A stretch of 48,618 nt of DNA from Methylocystis sp. H62 (GCF_015709515.1 NZ_JADNQZ010000039.1:1-48618), one strand, 5' to 3'. Numbered from the stretch's first letter, positions 9,480 through 18,482 are shown. Numbers and translations: made by a program. Notes: a model not told the origin generated them from the sequence alone.

Positions 9480-10200
9480 ACCAGTCCGATTTTCGCCAAC
9501 CCTTCAGGAAGCGCGGTTTGACGCCGACGCTGCAGATCGAGCGTGGCGCGTTATGCCGACTATCCGCGGGCCAAACAGGCCCTCGACCGTTTGGGGCTCC
9601 TGCTCGACCATCCTCGGGGAAGGAGGAGGCCTTCCGTTGCGATTTATGGCGACAGCGGCATGGGCAAAACCATGATCATGAAGCGATTCCGTGATGAACA
9701 CCCGCCGGGCTTCAATGCGGTCACGGGAGCGCTCCGAACGCCTGCGCTCGCGATGGAGATGACCAGTCGACCTGGAGAACGCCGCTTCTATGCTGAACTG
9801 CTCACGCTTCTTGGCGGGCCGCAGCGTCCGCGCGCAGACATTGCGCAGATGGTGCAGTCCGCATTGCGGATCTCGGTGTTCAAGTTCTTGTTATCGACGA
9901 AGTCCACAATATTCTCGCCGGTTCCTATCGCGAACAGAGAGTCGTGCTGAACACCCTTCGATTCTTGAGCAATCGCCTTCAAATCTCGCTTGTTTGCTTT
10001 GGCGTCAACGAAGCGCGCGAAGCCATCAGCGGTGACGTTCAACTTGCCCGCCGGTTTGAACAGTTCACGCTGAACCGTTGGGCGGCGGATGAAATTTGAA
10101 TCGCTCGTCGCGTCCACTCTGCGTAACACGCCGCTACGTAATCCTTCCGTGCTCAGCACGAAATCATTGCGTTGGATGCTGCAGCAACGGGCGCGAACTG
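9480..10200 (+). pseudogene. tniB-like transposition ATPase, frameshifted and truncated
   Basis: The first recognisable frame (from about 9543) gives RYADYPRAKQALDRL and a Walker A motif GDSGMGKT, typical of TniB/TnsC-like AAA proteins. Near 9866 the reading moves to another frame with Walker B (VLVIDEVHNILAG) and LARRFEQFTLNRW. Near 10095 it returns to the first frame (ESLVASTLRNTPLRNPSVLSTKSLR). Similarity is lost near 10200, where an IS5 remnant begins. Two compensating frameshifts and a missing C-terminus make it a relic of a Tn5053/Tn402-like transposon. No tniA or tniQ is seen. Confidence 0.8.
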
Positions 10201-10221
10201 GCGCATTCTTACAATTAAGCG

Positions 10222-10548
10222 CAGCGTGACAGACGGGCTCGCATCGCGGTCAGCGCGTTCCCGGTCGATCATCAGCGCCACGTCGTGGATGGTCTCGAAC
10301 AGAAAACGGCGCATGAAGCGGCGAAACCACCAGTAGATGGTTTGCCAGGGCGGAAAATCCTTGGGCAGCATGCGCCAGCCGCAGCCGGCGCGGGCGATGT
10401 AGCGGATGGCGTTCAAAACCTCGCGTGGGTCGACCGAAGGCTTGCGCCCTCTGCGCGCAGGTGAGGGAAGGAACGGCTCAACGCGCTCCCACTCCTCATC
10501 GGTCTAATCCGTCGGGTAACGTTTGGTTTTCTTCTCAATGGCGGCCAT
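10222..10548 (-). pseudogene. IS5-family transposase N-terminal remnant with amber stop
   Basis: From the ATG at 10548 the frame reads MAAIEKKTKRYPTD, then a TAG stop at 10504-10506, then TDEEWERVEPFLPSPARRGR and VLNAIRYIARAGCGWRMLPKDF, the N-terminal domain of IS5 transposases. Relatives have a leucine where the amber codon is. The match ends at DRERADRDASPS, before the catalytic DDE region, at the junction with the tniB relic. It is therefore doubly inactive. Confidence 0.85.
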
Positions 10549-10628
10549 CTTGGCGCGATTCGCTCGGGTCCACATCCCTAGCTTGAATCACGCCCCTATC
10601 TCCGTCGCAACCATTCTCAAACGGTCTC

Positions 10629-12221
10629 TCAGGGCTGCTCCATCAGTTCCTCGGCGGAAAGCCGTGCGAGCGATTGTTTGCGCTTCTTGGACGCGTAGCT
10701 TGGATAGGCGAGCCAGACGACTCCCGAGAGCAGGATGAACGCCATTGCGCCGAACAGAAAGACGTCGTTGAGCGCGAGGATCGACGCCTGCTGTCGAATG
10801 AGCTGCGCCGCGCGGCTCTGCGCGGCGGTGGGCGACATGCCCATCGCCTGCATGCGATCCAGGAAAGTGGCGAGCAGGTCGAGCGAGGCGAAGCGCCGTC
10901 CGCCGAAATGATCGGCGAGATCGAGCTGATGGAACGGCGTTCGGCGGAAGAAGAGAACGCCGAGCAGCGAGATGCCCAGGGCGCCGGCCACGGTGCGCAG
11001 CATCGCGAGCTCTTCCGCCGCGCGGATCAGTCGTTCGCCGACGAGCCCGGTCATGGCGAGGGTCGCGAGCGGCGCAAAGAACATCGCGAGCGAGAAGCCG
11101 AAAAAGAACATCGGCGTCTTGACGTCATCGAAATAGGCGTTCTTGTCGTATTGTCCGAGCCAGACAAAGGTCACTGCGAGACCGATGAAGTTGAGGAACA
11201 CGATCAGTCGCGCGTCGACGTTCCTCGTGATTTCATGCACGACGGCCGCGGCCGCCATCGCCAGAAAAATCATGATCAGATAGACCATGCCGGCGAGCGA
11301 GGACGTGTAGCCGAGCAGCACCTGCAATTGCACGATGAACACCGAGAGCAGGCCCTGAATCACCAGGAAGCCGACGATCGAGCAGAAAGTCGCGATGGCG
11401 AAGTTGCGATGCAGAAACAGACGCAGGTCTAGCGCGGGCCGTCGTTCGCCGAACTCCCAAAAGATGAACATCGGCAGCGCCAGCAGCACGACGAGCAGCA
11501 GCCATCCGAGGAGAGGCTCCGCGAACCAGTCGAAATCATTGCCCATGTTGAGAATCGTCTGCACGCCGAGCAGCACCGCGGCGAGCAGAATGAAGCCGAT
11601 CGTATCGAAGCGCGTCATGCGGCGCTGAAAGCCGCGCCGGTAGAACAGCGCGGCAATGATCGCCGCGACGGGCATCACGACCAAGACGTTGGAATAAAAT
11701 AGCCAGCGCCAGTCGAAATATTCGGCCCAGAAGCCGCCCATGAATACGCCGATGGTGAAGGGCGCCATGCTCATGACGCCCCAGAAGCCGACGCCGAGCG
11801 TGCGCTGGTGATCCGGATATTGCGCAAGCGTCACGGATTGGGCGAGCGGAAGGGCGACGCCGCCGGCAAGGCCGAGGAGAAATCGCATCGGCGCGAAAAA
11901 CCAGATGGTTTCGCTCGCCGCGCACATCAGCGAGAAGATGGCGTAGAACATGAGCGCGCCGATCAGCACGCGATAGTCGCCGAAGCGCCCGGAGAACCAC
12001 CGCGACAGTGGCAGGCCGAGCGCGATTCCCACCATGTGGTCGGTGGTCGCCCAGGTGCCGAAGCTCGGCGTCACGCCCTGCAGACTGCCGGCGGCATAGG
12101 GCGCGAGCACCGTGTAGCCCGGAACGTTCGAGAGCATGACGACATTCGCCGCCCCCGCCGCGCCATTCAGCAGCAGGAATCGCCAGCCTATCATTCGGGC
12201 CGGCCTATCCATGATCGCCAC
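10629..12221 (-). CDS. MFS drug exporter, DHA2 (14-TM) family
   Basis: This 530-aa, highly hydrophobic protein fits the DHA2 branch (EmrB/QacA type) of the major facilitator superfamily. It has GLPLSRWFSGRFGDYRVLIGAL at the loop 2-3 motif A position, RFLLGLAGGVALPLAQS in helix 4-5 and GFWGVMSMAPFTIGVFMGG near motif C. The C-terminus is basic and cytosolic (SKKRKQSLARLSAEELMEQP). DHA2 exporters use proton-motive force to expel amphipathic drugs and often work with a membrane fusion protein, but none lies next to it. The frame is intact in an area where many others are broken. Confidence 0.88.
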   Translation of the reverse strand: MAIMDRPARMIGWRFLLLNGAAGAANVVMLSNVPGYTVLAPYAAGSLQGVTPSFGTWATTDHMVGIALGLPLSRWFSGRFGDYRVLIGALMFYAIFSLMCAASETIWFFAPMRFLLGLAGGVALPLAQSVTLAQYPDHQRTLGVGFWGVMSMAPFTIGVFMGGFWAEYFDWRWLFYSNVLVVMPVAAIIAALFYRRGFQRRMTRFDTIGFILLAAVLLGVQTILNMGNDFDWFAEPLLGWLLLVVLLALPMFIFWEFGERRPALDLRLFLHRNFAIATFCSIVGFLVIQGLLSVFIVQLQVLLGYTSSLAGMVYLIMIFLAMAAAAVVHEITRNVDARLIVFLNFIGLAVTFVWLGQYDKNAYFDDVKTPMFFFGFSLAMFFAPLATLAMTGLVGERLIRAAEELAMLRTVAGALGISLLGVLFFRRTPFHQLDLADHFGGRRFASLDLLATFLDRMQAMGMSPTAAQSRAAQLIRQQASILALNDVFLFGAMAFILLSGVVWLAYPSYASKKRKQSLARLSAEELMEQP

Positions 12222-12708
12222 CCTCGCTCCGTTCTATAATCGCTACTGGGCGGTATTACGCGACATCATCCGCGGTTGTCGACTAGAGCAACGACGGACT
12301 CCGACACAATGTAGAGCAGGGGTCATCAGCCGCAGGCGGTTGAGCGCGAACTCGATCGCCGGGACAAGGATAACTGAATCGGACCTAAGCCTGTCAATGG
12401 TGAAAGTAGCAGGAAGAACATCAGACAGGACGCCATCCTTGGGTGAAAGACAGAAAATTGCTCACCGATCACGCAAGCTGCATCTTTGCCGTCTTCATCG
12501 GCTAATTGCGTGCCCGTTGTTGGATTCAAAATTGGCGGGTTGATACAAAGGCTTGGCAAAATGGTAACGTGGCTGTTTGCTATCAGTATCAGCCTCAGCA
12601 TGGCAATTTCCGTAGCGTGAACCTGTCCCATTCAGCAGTCATCTTCGTCCCCGCCGTCGTCATCTGCTGTTTCTTGGTCGGCAAGTCGTTCTGGATCGTA
12701 TTCCAGAC
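12222..12708. other. No gene recognised
   Basis: About 490 bp upstream of the MFS gene. The small ORFs on both strands have no recognisable domain. The last part may contain a rearranged trace of the encapsulin N-terminus (GRQVVLDRIP just before 12712), but this is tentative. Confidence 0.45.
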
Positions 12709-13198
12709 GGTCTGACGCGGCAATCGATCGACGACGTGGAGCGCGGCGCAATGGATTCAGATTGGGTGCCCGGGAAATCCCCTTTGCAAAGGATCGCGCT
12801 GTGTCCGATGGGTGCGCTGCGGCAGGCATTCACCATTCGCGAGGCCAGCAGCAATCAGGGCGTTGTGCTGCCTTCCAACGTCCGGGTTACCCAAGCGCCT
12901 CGCTCAGCCAGTTGTGCGACATGGTCCGTACGCGCTCATGCTCGGGCTAGACACCTACACCGCCGCGAGTGGTGGAAGCGTCCAGGGCTATCCGGTTTTT
13001 CACCATCTTGAGCGTGTGGTGGACGGAGGGATCATCTGGGCGCCCGCCATTGAAGGCGGCGTCGTGCGCACGACCTGCAGCGGTGACTTCGAGTTAGATA
13101 TCGGTCGGGACATATCCGTTGGTTACACGAGCTATTCCAGCACGGCCGTCGAACTGAATTTTCTGGAGACCTTCACCTTCCGGCTGCCGACGACCTAG
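12709..13198 (+). pseudogene. Family 1 encapsulin shell protein, broken by several frameshifts
   Basis: Pieces of one encapsulin are spread over three frames in the right order: LTRQSIDDVERGAMDSDW, then AKDRAVSDGCAAAGI, then REASSNQGVVLPSNVR, then GYPSASLSQL, then a long intact end with GPYALMLGLDTYTAASGG, GYPVFHHLERVVDGGIIWAP, GDFELDIGRDISVGY and ETFTFRLPTT. The E-loop/A-domain signature is clear. Functional family 1 encapsulins are about 265-280 aa and carry an N-terminal helix that is absent here. No cargo gene (DyP peroxidase, ferritin-like) with a targeting tail is seen nearby. Confidence 0.8.
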
Positions 13199-13281
13199 GC
13201 TTCCGTGGTGCTGGCGCCGGGCATAGACTTCGGATCCATCTGTTTGGGAGAAGCGCTTCTTGGAACCGGGAGGACGCGGCG

Positions 13282-13491
13282 ATGGCAAGGAAGTTTAAGA
13301 TCGGCGATCATGTGAGCTGGAACTCCGAGGCCGGACGCGTGTCGGGGACTATCATCGCCATTCACATTAGAGATTTCGATTATAAAGGCCACACGCATCA
13401 CGCGTCGAAAGACGATCCCCAGTACGAAATCAAAAGCGACAAGACAGATCACATCGCAGCGCATAAGGGCGGCGCGCTCGACTATGCATAA
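13282..13491 (+). CDS. DUF2945 / HVA1-type small protein
   Basis: This 69-aa protein opens with KFKIGDHVSWNSEAGRVSG and ends with YEIKSDKTDHIAAHKGGAL, the signature of DUF2945 (hypervirulence-associated, Tudor-like fold). The start has AGGA and GGAGG nearby upstream. It lies 12 bp ahead of the DUF488 gene and they probably form an operon. The molecular role is unknown. Confidence 0.85.
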   Translation: MARKFKIGDHVSWNSEAGRVSGTIIAIHIRDFDYKGHTHHASKDDPQYEIKSDKTDHIAAHKGGALDYA

Positions 13492-13503
13492 CGAAGGCCG
13501 CGC

Positions 13504-14031
13504 GTGAAGCTTCCGTTTTTCACCATCGGCCATTCCAACCGAACCCTCGAGGCTTTCATCGGTCTACTGCGCGAAGCCGATATCGCTCTTGTCGCGGACA
13601 TCAGAACGATTCCGAAGTCACGAACCAATCCACAGTTCGACAAGAACACGCTTCCCGGCGCCTTGGCGGCCGTCGCCATCTCTTATGAACATATGGCTGC
13701 CCTCGGTGGCCTTCGTGGAAGGTCACGCGGCATATCTCCGACTGTCAACGCCTTCTGGACGAACGAGAGTTTCCACAACTACGCCGATTATGCGCTTACT
13801 GCACAGTTTCAGGCAGGCCTCCAACACCTCTTGGACAGAGGACGCAAGCGGCGCTGTACCATCATGTGTTCGGAAGCCGTATGGTGGCGATGCCACCGCC
13901 GCATCGTCGCCGATTATCTTATCGCCAGCGGGGAGACCGTTTTCCACATTATGGGGGAAGGTCGTCTGGAGCCGGCCCATCTCACTCCAGGCGCGGTCAT
14001 TCAACCTGACGGCGCCGTGATCTATCCGTAG
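13504..14031 (+). CDS. DUF488 family protein
   Basis: This 175-aa protein has the DUF488 hallmarks: FTIGHSNRTLEAFIGLLR at the N-terminus, LVADIRTIPKSRTNPQFDK, and a C-terminal CSEAVWWRCHRRIVADYL motif with conserved Cys and His. Length and layout match the family, which often neighbours stress genes. The biochemical function is not established. It begins 12 bp after the DUF2945 gene. Confidence 0.9.
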   Translation: MKLPFFTIGHSNRTLEAFIGLLREADIALVADIRTIPKSRTNPQFDKNTLPGALAAVAISYEHMAALGGLRGRSRGISPTVNAFWTNESFHNYADYALTAQFQAGLQHLLDRGRKRRCTIMCSEAVWWRCHRRIVADYLIASGETVFHIMGEGRLEPAHLTPGAVIQPDGAVIYP

Positions 14032-14147
14032 TCCGCCGCTCGCAGCATTGGCAGCGCTTCGACGCCAGAGCTTCGAGCAACGCCTCGATGCTCGCGCCCA
14101 AGCGAACAAACCCGGCCACACGCCTAAAGCTAAAAATATTTCTGCAT

Positions 14148-14190
14148 CGGGAACGCAGCACGGAATGGTCGCATCTAATATACAGGGCGC
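14148..14190 (+). promoter_or_regulatory. ECF-type promoter-like element, copy A
   Basis: GGGAAC (14149-14154), exactly 15 nt, then CGCATCTAA (14170-14178). It sits in a 43-bp stretch repeated with few changes at 14440. No ORF starts directly downstream, so it may be a second promoter for the 14538 cluster, a promoter for a small RNA, or a relic of duplication. Confidence 0.55.
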
Positions 14191-14279
14191 AAGTGCGGAG
14201 AAAAACTGAGCGGCAGCTACCGCTCTGCACAGAAATATCGTACCGTCGGGAACCCCCGTAAAATCACGCTGGTGCGATA

Positions 14280-14310
14280 GCGGAGGCGCTATGAGTTTTA
14301 GCGCCTCCGC
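14280..14310. other. Perfect 12-bp inverted repeat (hairpin)
   Basis: GCGGAGGCGCTA (14280-14291), loop TGAGTTT, TAGCGCCTCCGC (14299-14310). The stem is perfect and GC-rich. It lies between the two ECF-like promoter copies and has no following T-run on the plus strand. It could end transcripts from copy A or form the 3' end of a small RNA. Confidence 0.6.
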
Positions 14311-14439
14311 AGCCCGTTTACGAAGTAATGAGAGCCTATCCAGCGCTTGTGTTGTCGCAGGATGTTTTAGAGCTGACCGTACTCTGCCGCTCGACGTGCT
14401 CGGAAGCTTTCTCTTTTCCCCCAAAAAAATCTCGTGCAA

Positions 14440-14483
14440 CGGGAACGCAGCGCGAAAGGGTCGCATCGAATATACGGGGCCGC
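14440..14483 (+). promoter_or_regulatory. ECF-type promoter-like element, copy B
   Basis: GGGAAC (14441-14446), 15 nt, CGCATCGAA (14462-14470), 67 nt before the ATG of the secreted protein gene. It is very similar to copy A over about 43 bp. It is placed to drive the cluster that contains the ECF sigma gene, which suggests autoregulation. Confidence 0.6.
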
Positions 14484-14537
14484 ATCGAGTCGATCACACC
14501 GGCCGCTACGCAAACTGATCGACCAAGGAGAACCGTC

Positions 14538-15230
14538 ATGACACGCGTGCAGATGTTCCACCGGGCCGTTAATCGCCGCCTCGCCCTTGCGGGCTTCGCC
14601 GCCGCACTTATGGCTACTCCCGTTTTCCGCCCGACCGCCGCCTATTCCGTTAACACCTCGCACACCGAAGCCGCGCAGATCATTCGCAGCCCGAGCGGAC
14701 TCGCGCTCAATAATGCGATGCGTGAATTGTGGGCTCAGCATATGGAATGGACCTATGCGGCAGTCACGGCCTTGGCCAACGGCTCGCCATCTTTCGACGC
14801 CACCGCAGCGCGGCTGATGCAGAACCAGGCCGATATCGGCGACGCTATCAAGCCCTTCTATGGCGATGCAGCTGGTAACGCGCTCACCAAGCTGCTTCAG
14901 GAGCATATCGGCGCAGCCGTCGAGGTCGTGAAAGCCGCCAAGGCCGGCGACAAGCCGGCCACCGACAAGGCCGTCGCAGCCGCCTACGCAAACGCGCAGG
15001 AAATTGCCGATTTTCTCGCCAAGGCGAACAAGAACTGGCCGCAAACCACGGTACGCGACATGCTCAAGGGGCATATCGACACAACTGTGGTCTACGCCAC
15101 GGGGCTTTTGCAGGGCAAATATGCCGACGGCATCGCCGAATATGGAAAGGCCGAAGCTCATATGATGATGCTGGCCGATGCCCTGACCAACGGTTTGATC
15201 GCCGCCTTCCCAACGAAGTTCGAGAATTAG
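14538..15230 (+). CDS. Secreted helical protein of unknown function
   Basis: The start at 14538 is set by AAGGAG 9 nt upstream; an open frame runs further 5' but through the promoter region. The 230-aa product has a basic N-terminus with a hydrophobic core ([16 protein letters not shown]) that looks like an export signal. A mostly helical mature domain follows, with [38 protein letters not shown] and [20 protein letters not shown]. This pattern with several His and Met residues resembles small periplasmic helical-bundle proteins found beside ECF sigma genes; I cannot name the family. It probably forms an operon with the 41-aa ORF and the sigma gene. Confidence 0.8.
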   Translation: MTRVQMFHRAVNRRLALAGFAAALMATPVFRPTAAYSVNTSHTEAAQIIRSPSGLALNNAMRELWAQHMEWTYAAVTALANGSPSFDATAARLMQNQADIGDAIKPFYGDAAGNALTKLLQEHIGAAVEVVKAAKAGDKPATDKAVAAAYANAQEIADFLAKANKNWPQTTVRDMLKGHIDTTVVYATGLLQGKYADGIAEYGKAEAHMMMLADALTNGLIAAFPTKFEN

Positions 15231-15296
15231 TCGGACAACGCCAAGGGCGACGACGGAACGGCGCCCCGCCATTGCCCGTACGCCCGGAAAGGAGCC

Positions 15297-15422
15297 GTGA
15301 TACTCATCGACGCGTTGATCGCTTTCGCGATGGTCGCGGGCATGATGGAATTGCTGCGCGATCCGGAAGACGCGGCGCGCGCGATCCCTATAGCGGCAGC
15401 GCCGGCAAAGGCACGCCGGTAG
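15297..15422 (+). CDS. 41-aa small membrane-type peptide
   Basis: A GTG start at 15297 is preceded by GGAAAGGAG with good spacing. The product begins with a hydrophobic helix (VILIDALIAFAMVAGMMELL), then an acidic turn (RDPEDAARA) and a basic Ala/Pro tail. It sits between the secreted protein gene and the ECF sigma gene, with short gaps on both sides. No homologue is known to me. A role in sensing or in holding the sigma factor is possible but is only inference. Confidence 0.5.
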   Translation: MILIDALIAFAMVAGMMELLRDPEDAARAIPIAAAPAKARR

Positions 15423-15450
15423 CCTACCTGTTCAATGAATGGAGGCGAAA

Positions 15451-16164
15451 ATGCAATCACTTCAGCGTCAGGCGGCAAATAGCTTCTCGAAAACCACGCC
15501 GGAGGCAGAGCTGATCTCGCGCGCCGCTGACGGTGACGGAGTGGCGTTCGAAGCCATCATGCGACGGCACAACCAGCTTCTGTTCCGTACGGCGCGTAGC
15601 ATCGTGCACAATGATGCGGAGGCGGAGGATGTCGTCCAGGACGCCTATCTGCGGGCGTGGCGCGCGCTTGGAAACTATCGCGCCGAGAGCAAGCTCTCTA
15701 CCTGGCTTGTGCGGATCACGACCAATGAAGCGCTCGGCCGCTTGCGGCGAAAGAGTGCCCAGATCATTCCTTTGGAAGCTGCCATGACGCCCCATGAATC
15801 TGAAGCCCAGACAGCGCTGAACGATGAGCCTGAGCGTAGCCCAGAACAATCGATGATGCGGGTTCAGATGCGCAAGCTCTTGGAGGCGCGCATCGACCTT
15901 CTGCCGGAGGCCTTCCGGACGGTGTTCATGCTGCGCGCGATCGAGGAGATGAGCGTCGAAGAAATCGCCGAGGCGCTGGAGATCCCCGAGGCGACGGTGC
16001 GTACGCGCTTCTTCCGAGCTCGCAGCCTGTTGCGCGAAAGCCTTGCCCAGGAGATGGACGCGGGCTTAAGCGACGTTTTCGCCTTCGCCGGCGAGCGGTG
16101 CGACCGCATCGTGACCGGTGTCCTCGAACGCTGTAAAGCGGAAGGGCTGGCCAGCGAAGAGTAG
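15451..16164 (+). CDS. ECF RNA polymerase sigma factor
   Basis: The ATG at 15451 follows GGAGGCGAAA, so it is preferred over the ATG at 15439. The 237-aa protein has sigma region 2 (NQLLFRTARSIVHNDAEAED then VVQDAYLRAWRAL; YRAESKLSTWLVRITTNEAL) and region 4 (LPEAFRTVFMLRAIEEMSVE, then EIAEALEIPEATVRTRFFRA). A C-terminal extension (FAFAGERCDRIVTGVLERC) with two Cys is typical of one alphaproteobacterial ECF subgroup. No zinc-finger anti-sigma gene follows. The duplicated promoter elements upstream of the cluster suggest self-control. Confidence 0.93.
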   Translation: MQSLQRQAANSFSKTTPEAELISRAADGDGVAFEAIMRRHNQLLFRTARSIVHNDAEAEDVVQDAYLRAWRALGNYRAESKLSTWLVRITTNEALGRLRRKSAQIIPLEAAMTPHESEAQTALNDEPERSPEQSMMRVQMRKLLEARIDLLPEAFRTVFMLRAIEEMSVEEIAEALEIPEATVRTRFFRARSLLRESLAQEMDAGLSDVFAFAGERCDRIVTGVLERCKAEGLASEE

Positions 16165-16293
16165 CGGCGGGTCGAGAGCCCCGTACCTCAGCCGCATAAG
16201 CCTGCTTGATGGAACTATTCGGAAGGGAAGATATGAGGTGGGATAGCCGGACGCTGAATAGGGCATAAGAGGGCCGGAGGCGGTAGACGCAGC

Positions 16294-16606
16294 CTAAAAA
16301 CCGGGCGCGCCAACCGTCGCTAGGGGATTTGCGCTGGCGTTGGCAAAAATGGGACCGAGGAATCCGTCCAGATTGAAGGGAAGGGGCGTCCTGCTTATCA
16401 CGCGTTCCCAAAAGGCGCGCAGGCGCTCGACGCGCTTTTCCAGATGATTGCCGCAAATGATCACGACGTTGATCGCGCCGATCGAAATGCCGGCGAGCCC
16501 CTTCGGACAATATCCCCGCCGCGAGCGCCCCGAACGGGCCCGCCTAATAGGCGCCGAGCGCGCCGCCGCCTTGAAAAACCAGCGCGACAACTTCTTTATT
16601 CGTCAT
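16294..16606 (-). pseudogene. Patatin-like phospholipase N-terminal relic
   Basis: From the ATG at 16606 the frame reads MTNKEVVALVFQGGGALGAY, the oxyanion-hole glycine motif of patatin-like acyl hydrolases, then hits TAG where relatives have a glutamine codon. Another frame continues with LAGISIGAINVVIICGN, the GxSxG nucleophile elbow, and RVERLRAFWERV. It then ends at GAPGF with a stop. Amber codon, frameshift and loss of about two thirds of the protein make it dead. Confidence 0.75.
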
Positions 16607-16869
16607 GCGCTCATGCGCCGCCGCTCCGCATCTTCCGCGCGCGTCGCCCCTGGATCCTCCCATTCCACCGTCGGCGTGTTGCGGCCTTTGCCTTCCACAA
16701 CTCTGAGCCTATTTTGGACAACGTCGGAAAAGCGCTCCAGATCCGAATTGACCCTTTTTTCTGAACCAGCCTGCCGAGGCAGTGGGAAATCGGATATTCG
16801 GCATCTATGTGGCGATGATGGCTCTCTCGGGCCATCTCGACTCGTCCGTGCCGGCCTGCGCGATCGCCG

Positions 16870-17453
16870 ACGTGCCGACCGCTTCCGCGACATGTGGACA
16901 GGGCGGATCTGCGCGCTGGCGCCGAGACGATGGATCCATTCGACTACTTCAAATTCCGTTACTACGAGAAGTGGCTCAGCGGCATCCCCATTCCTCGTCG
17001 ACAAGGGATACCTGCGCGAGGACGAATTAGCCTCGCGGACAAGCGAACTGCGTGGCGAAGCGGCCAGGCCGGACGGCGCTCGGCCAGGGGGACCCGATCG
17101 GGCTGAAGCCATCGACGAGCAGATCATCGCATATCTACGCAGCGGCGACAGCCCGCGGCGCGACGTCGCGCATCCGAAGTTCGCCGTCGGGCAGCGGGTC
17201 CGGATCGCAAATGTCCCAGCTGGCGCGCACACTCGCCTGCCCGGCTATCTGCGGGGGCGGAGCGGCACGGTGGCGCAGGTGCTCGAAGGCGACTACGCCT
17301 ACTTCTGGCACACTGGCGACGGCATCGGCGATCCAATGCCCGTCTACATCGTCGAGTTCACGCCGACCGAATTGTGGGGTCCCGCGCGCGGAACCCGGCG
17401 CGCAGACGCTTTACGCCGAACTGTTCGAGGCATACTTGGAGGAACCTGCATGA
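16870..17453 (+). pseudogene. Nitrile hydratase beta subunit, multiply frameshifted
   Basis: Fragments in order: MDPFDYFKFRYYEKWLSGI, then in another frame FLVDKGYLREDELASR, IIAYLRSGDSPRRDV, FAVGQRVRIANVPAGAHTRL and PGYLRGRSGTV, VYIVEFTPTELWG, then in a third frame AEPGAQTLYAELFEAYLEEP. These match the C-terminal half of nitrile hydratase beta (SH3-like barrel). The last frame ends in TGA overlapping the alpha ATG (ATGA). Beta-before-alpha order is the one seen in several nitrile hydratases. At least two frameshifts make it non-functional unless they are sequence errors. Confidence 0.8.
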
Positions 17454-18069
17454 GCGGCCAGTTCAAGTATCCGCAGGACCGCGAGAAGTCCAGCGCGGCC
17501 AAAGTCGCTGCGCTGAAATCGCTTCTGATCGAAAACGGCGTCATCACGCCCCAGACCGTCGATAAGGTGCTGGCCTACTTCGAATCGGAGATGACGCCGC
17601 TCAACGGCAAGAAGATCGTCGTGCGGGCGTGGACCGACGCGGGCTTCTTGGCCCGGCTGCTGGCCGACACCCCGGCCGCAATTGCCGAACTCGACCTGCC
17701 CGAGGGAATGGCCGGCGCCGAGGCGAGCACCTGCGGGCGGTCGCCAACGCGCCCGGGGTGCACAATCTGATCATCTGCTCGCTCTGCTCGTGCTTTCCAT
17801 GGCCGGTGCTGGGGTTACCGCCGTACTGGTACAAGGATCCGGTATTTCGCGCCCGCGCGGCCCGCGAGCCGCGGAAAGTGCTCGCCGAGGTTGGCGTCCA
17901 CCTGCCCGAGGAAACGGAGATCGGGGTGTGGGACAGCAGCGGGACGGCGCGGTGGTTCGTAATTCCTGAAAGGCCAGCAGCGACAGAGGATTTTACTGAG
18001 GCGCAGCTGATGGAGCTCGTGACGACCGAGTCGATGATGGGCGTCGCGCTGGCCGGAGCGCCATCATGA
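17450..18069 (+). pseudogene. nthA: Nitrile hydratase alpha subunit with one 1-nt frameshift
   Basis: From ATG 17450 the frame gives SSAAKVAALKSLLIENGVIT and VVRAWTDAGFLARLLADTPA. Near 17721 one G appears to be missing and the reading continues in another frame: GEHLRAVANAPGVHNLIICS, then LCSCFPWPVLGLPPYWYKDP and ETEIGVWDSSGTARWFVIPE. The metal-binding CSLCSC motif is intact; its serine at the second position is the form usual for Fe-type enzymes. Except for this single deletion it would be a full-length subunit (~206 aa). It overlaps its neighbours by ATGA on both sides, a coupled operon. Confidence 0.85.
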
Positions 18070-18359
18070 GGTTGCACGGATCCTGCACCACTGATCAGGG
18101 AGCGCCGCGGTTTGACCACGAGTGGCAGTGACGCGAGTTCGGCTTGGCCATCGCGTTATCGAATTCGGCCACTATCGCTCAGCTGCCCGCGGCGGTTCGC
18201 GGAAGAAGTCGTCGATATCTATATCGTCGCGGTCACAAGGGCGAAAAACCCCAGCGCAGCCCACACCCGTGGCGCGCGACGCTTTCCCTGCAACGCCTTC
18301 GCGATCTGCGGGGAATCCGCGTAGAAGAAGGAATGGTGTCGCAAGAGAAGGCCTATTGA
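18066..18359 (+). pseudogene. Nitrile hydratase accessory (activator) protein relic
   Basis: The ATG at 18066 overlaps the alpha stop. The frame reads GAPRFDHEWQ, then TGA at 18129-18131, then REFGLAIALSNS in the same frame. This resembles the N-terminus of the small beta-like accessory proteins (P14K/nitrile hydratase activator). Further pieces lie in other frames (RFAEEVVDIY) and near the end (WRATLSLQRLRDL, EEGMVSQEKAY). It is the third member of a decayed beta-alpha-accessory operon. Confidence 0.55.
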
Positions 18360-18482
18360 TCTTCCCCTCCCCTCTGTGACATTCCGCTTGGTTTCTAACG
18401 AGAGGCTCGCGACCTGCGCGCTCGATGTGTGCGTTGGTGACCGAGCGCCAGCCCATCATCAATTCCAAAGGGGAAGTCAACG

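Noticed and set aside
16448-17770. A 440-aa open frame covering most of the nitrile hydratase region
   Set aside because: Only its middle and end match nitrile hydratase beta and alpha pieces; the first ~170 codons are antisense to a patatin relic and the frame fuses two subunits by chance of frameshifts.
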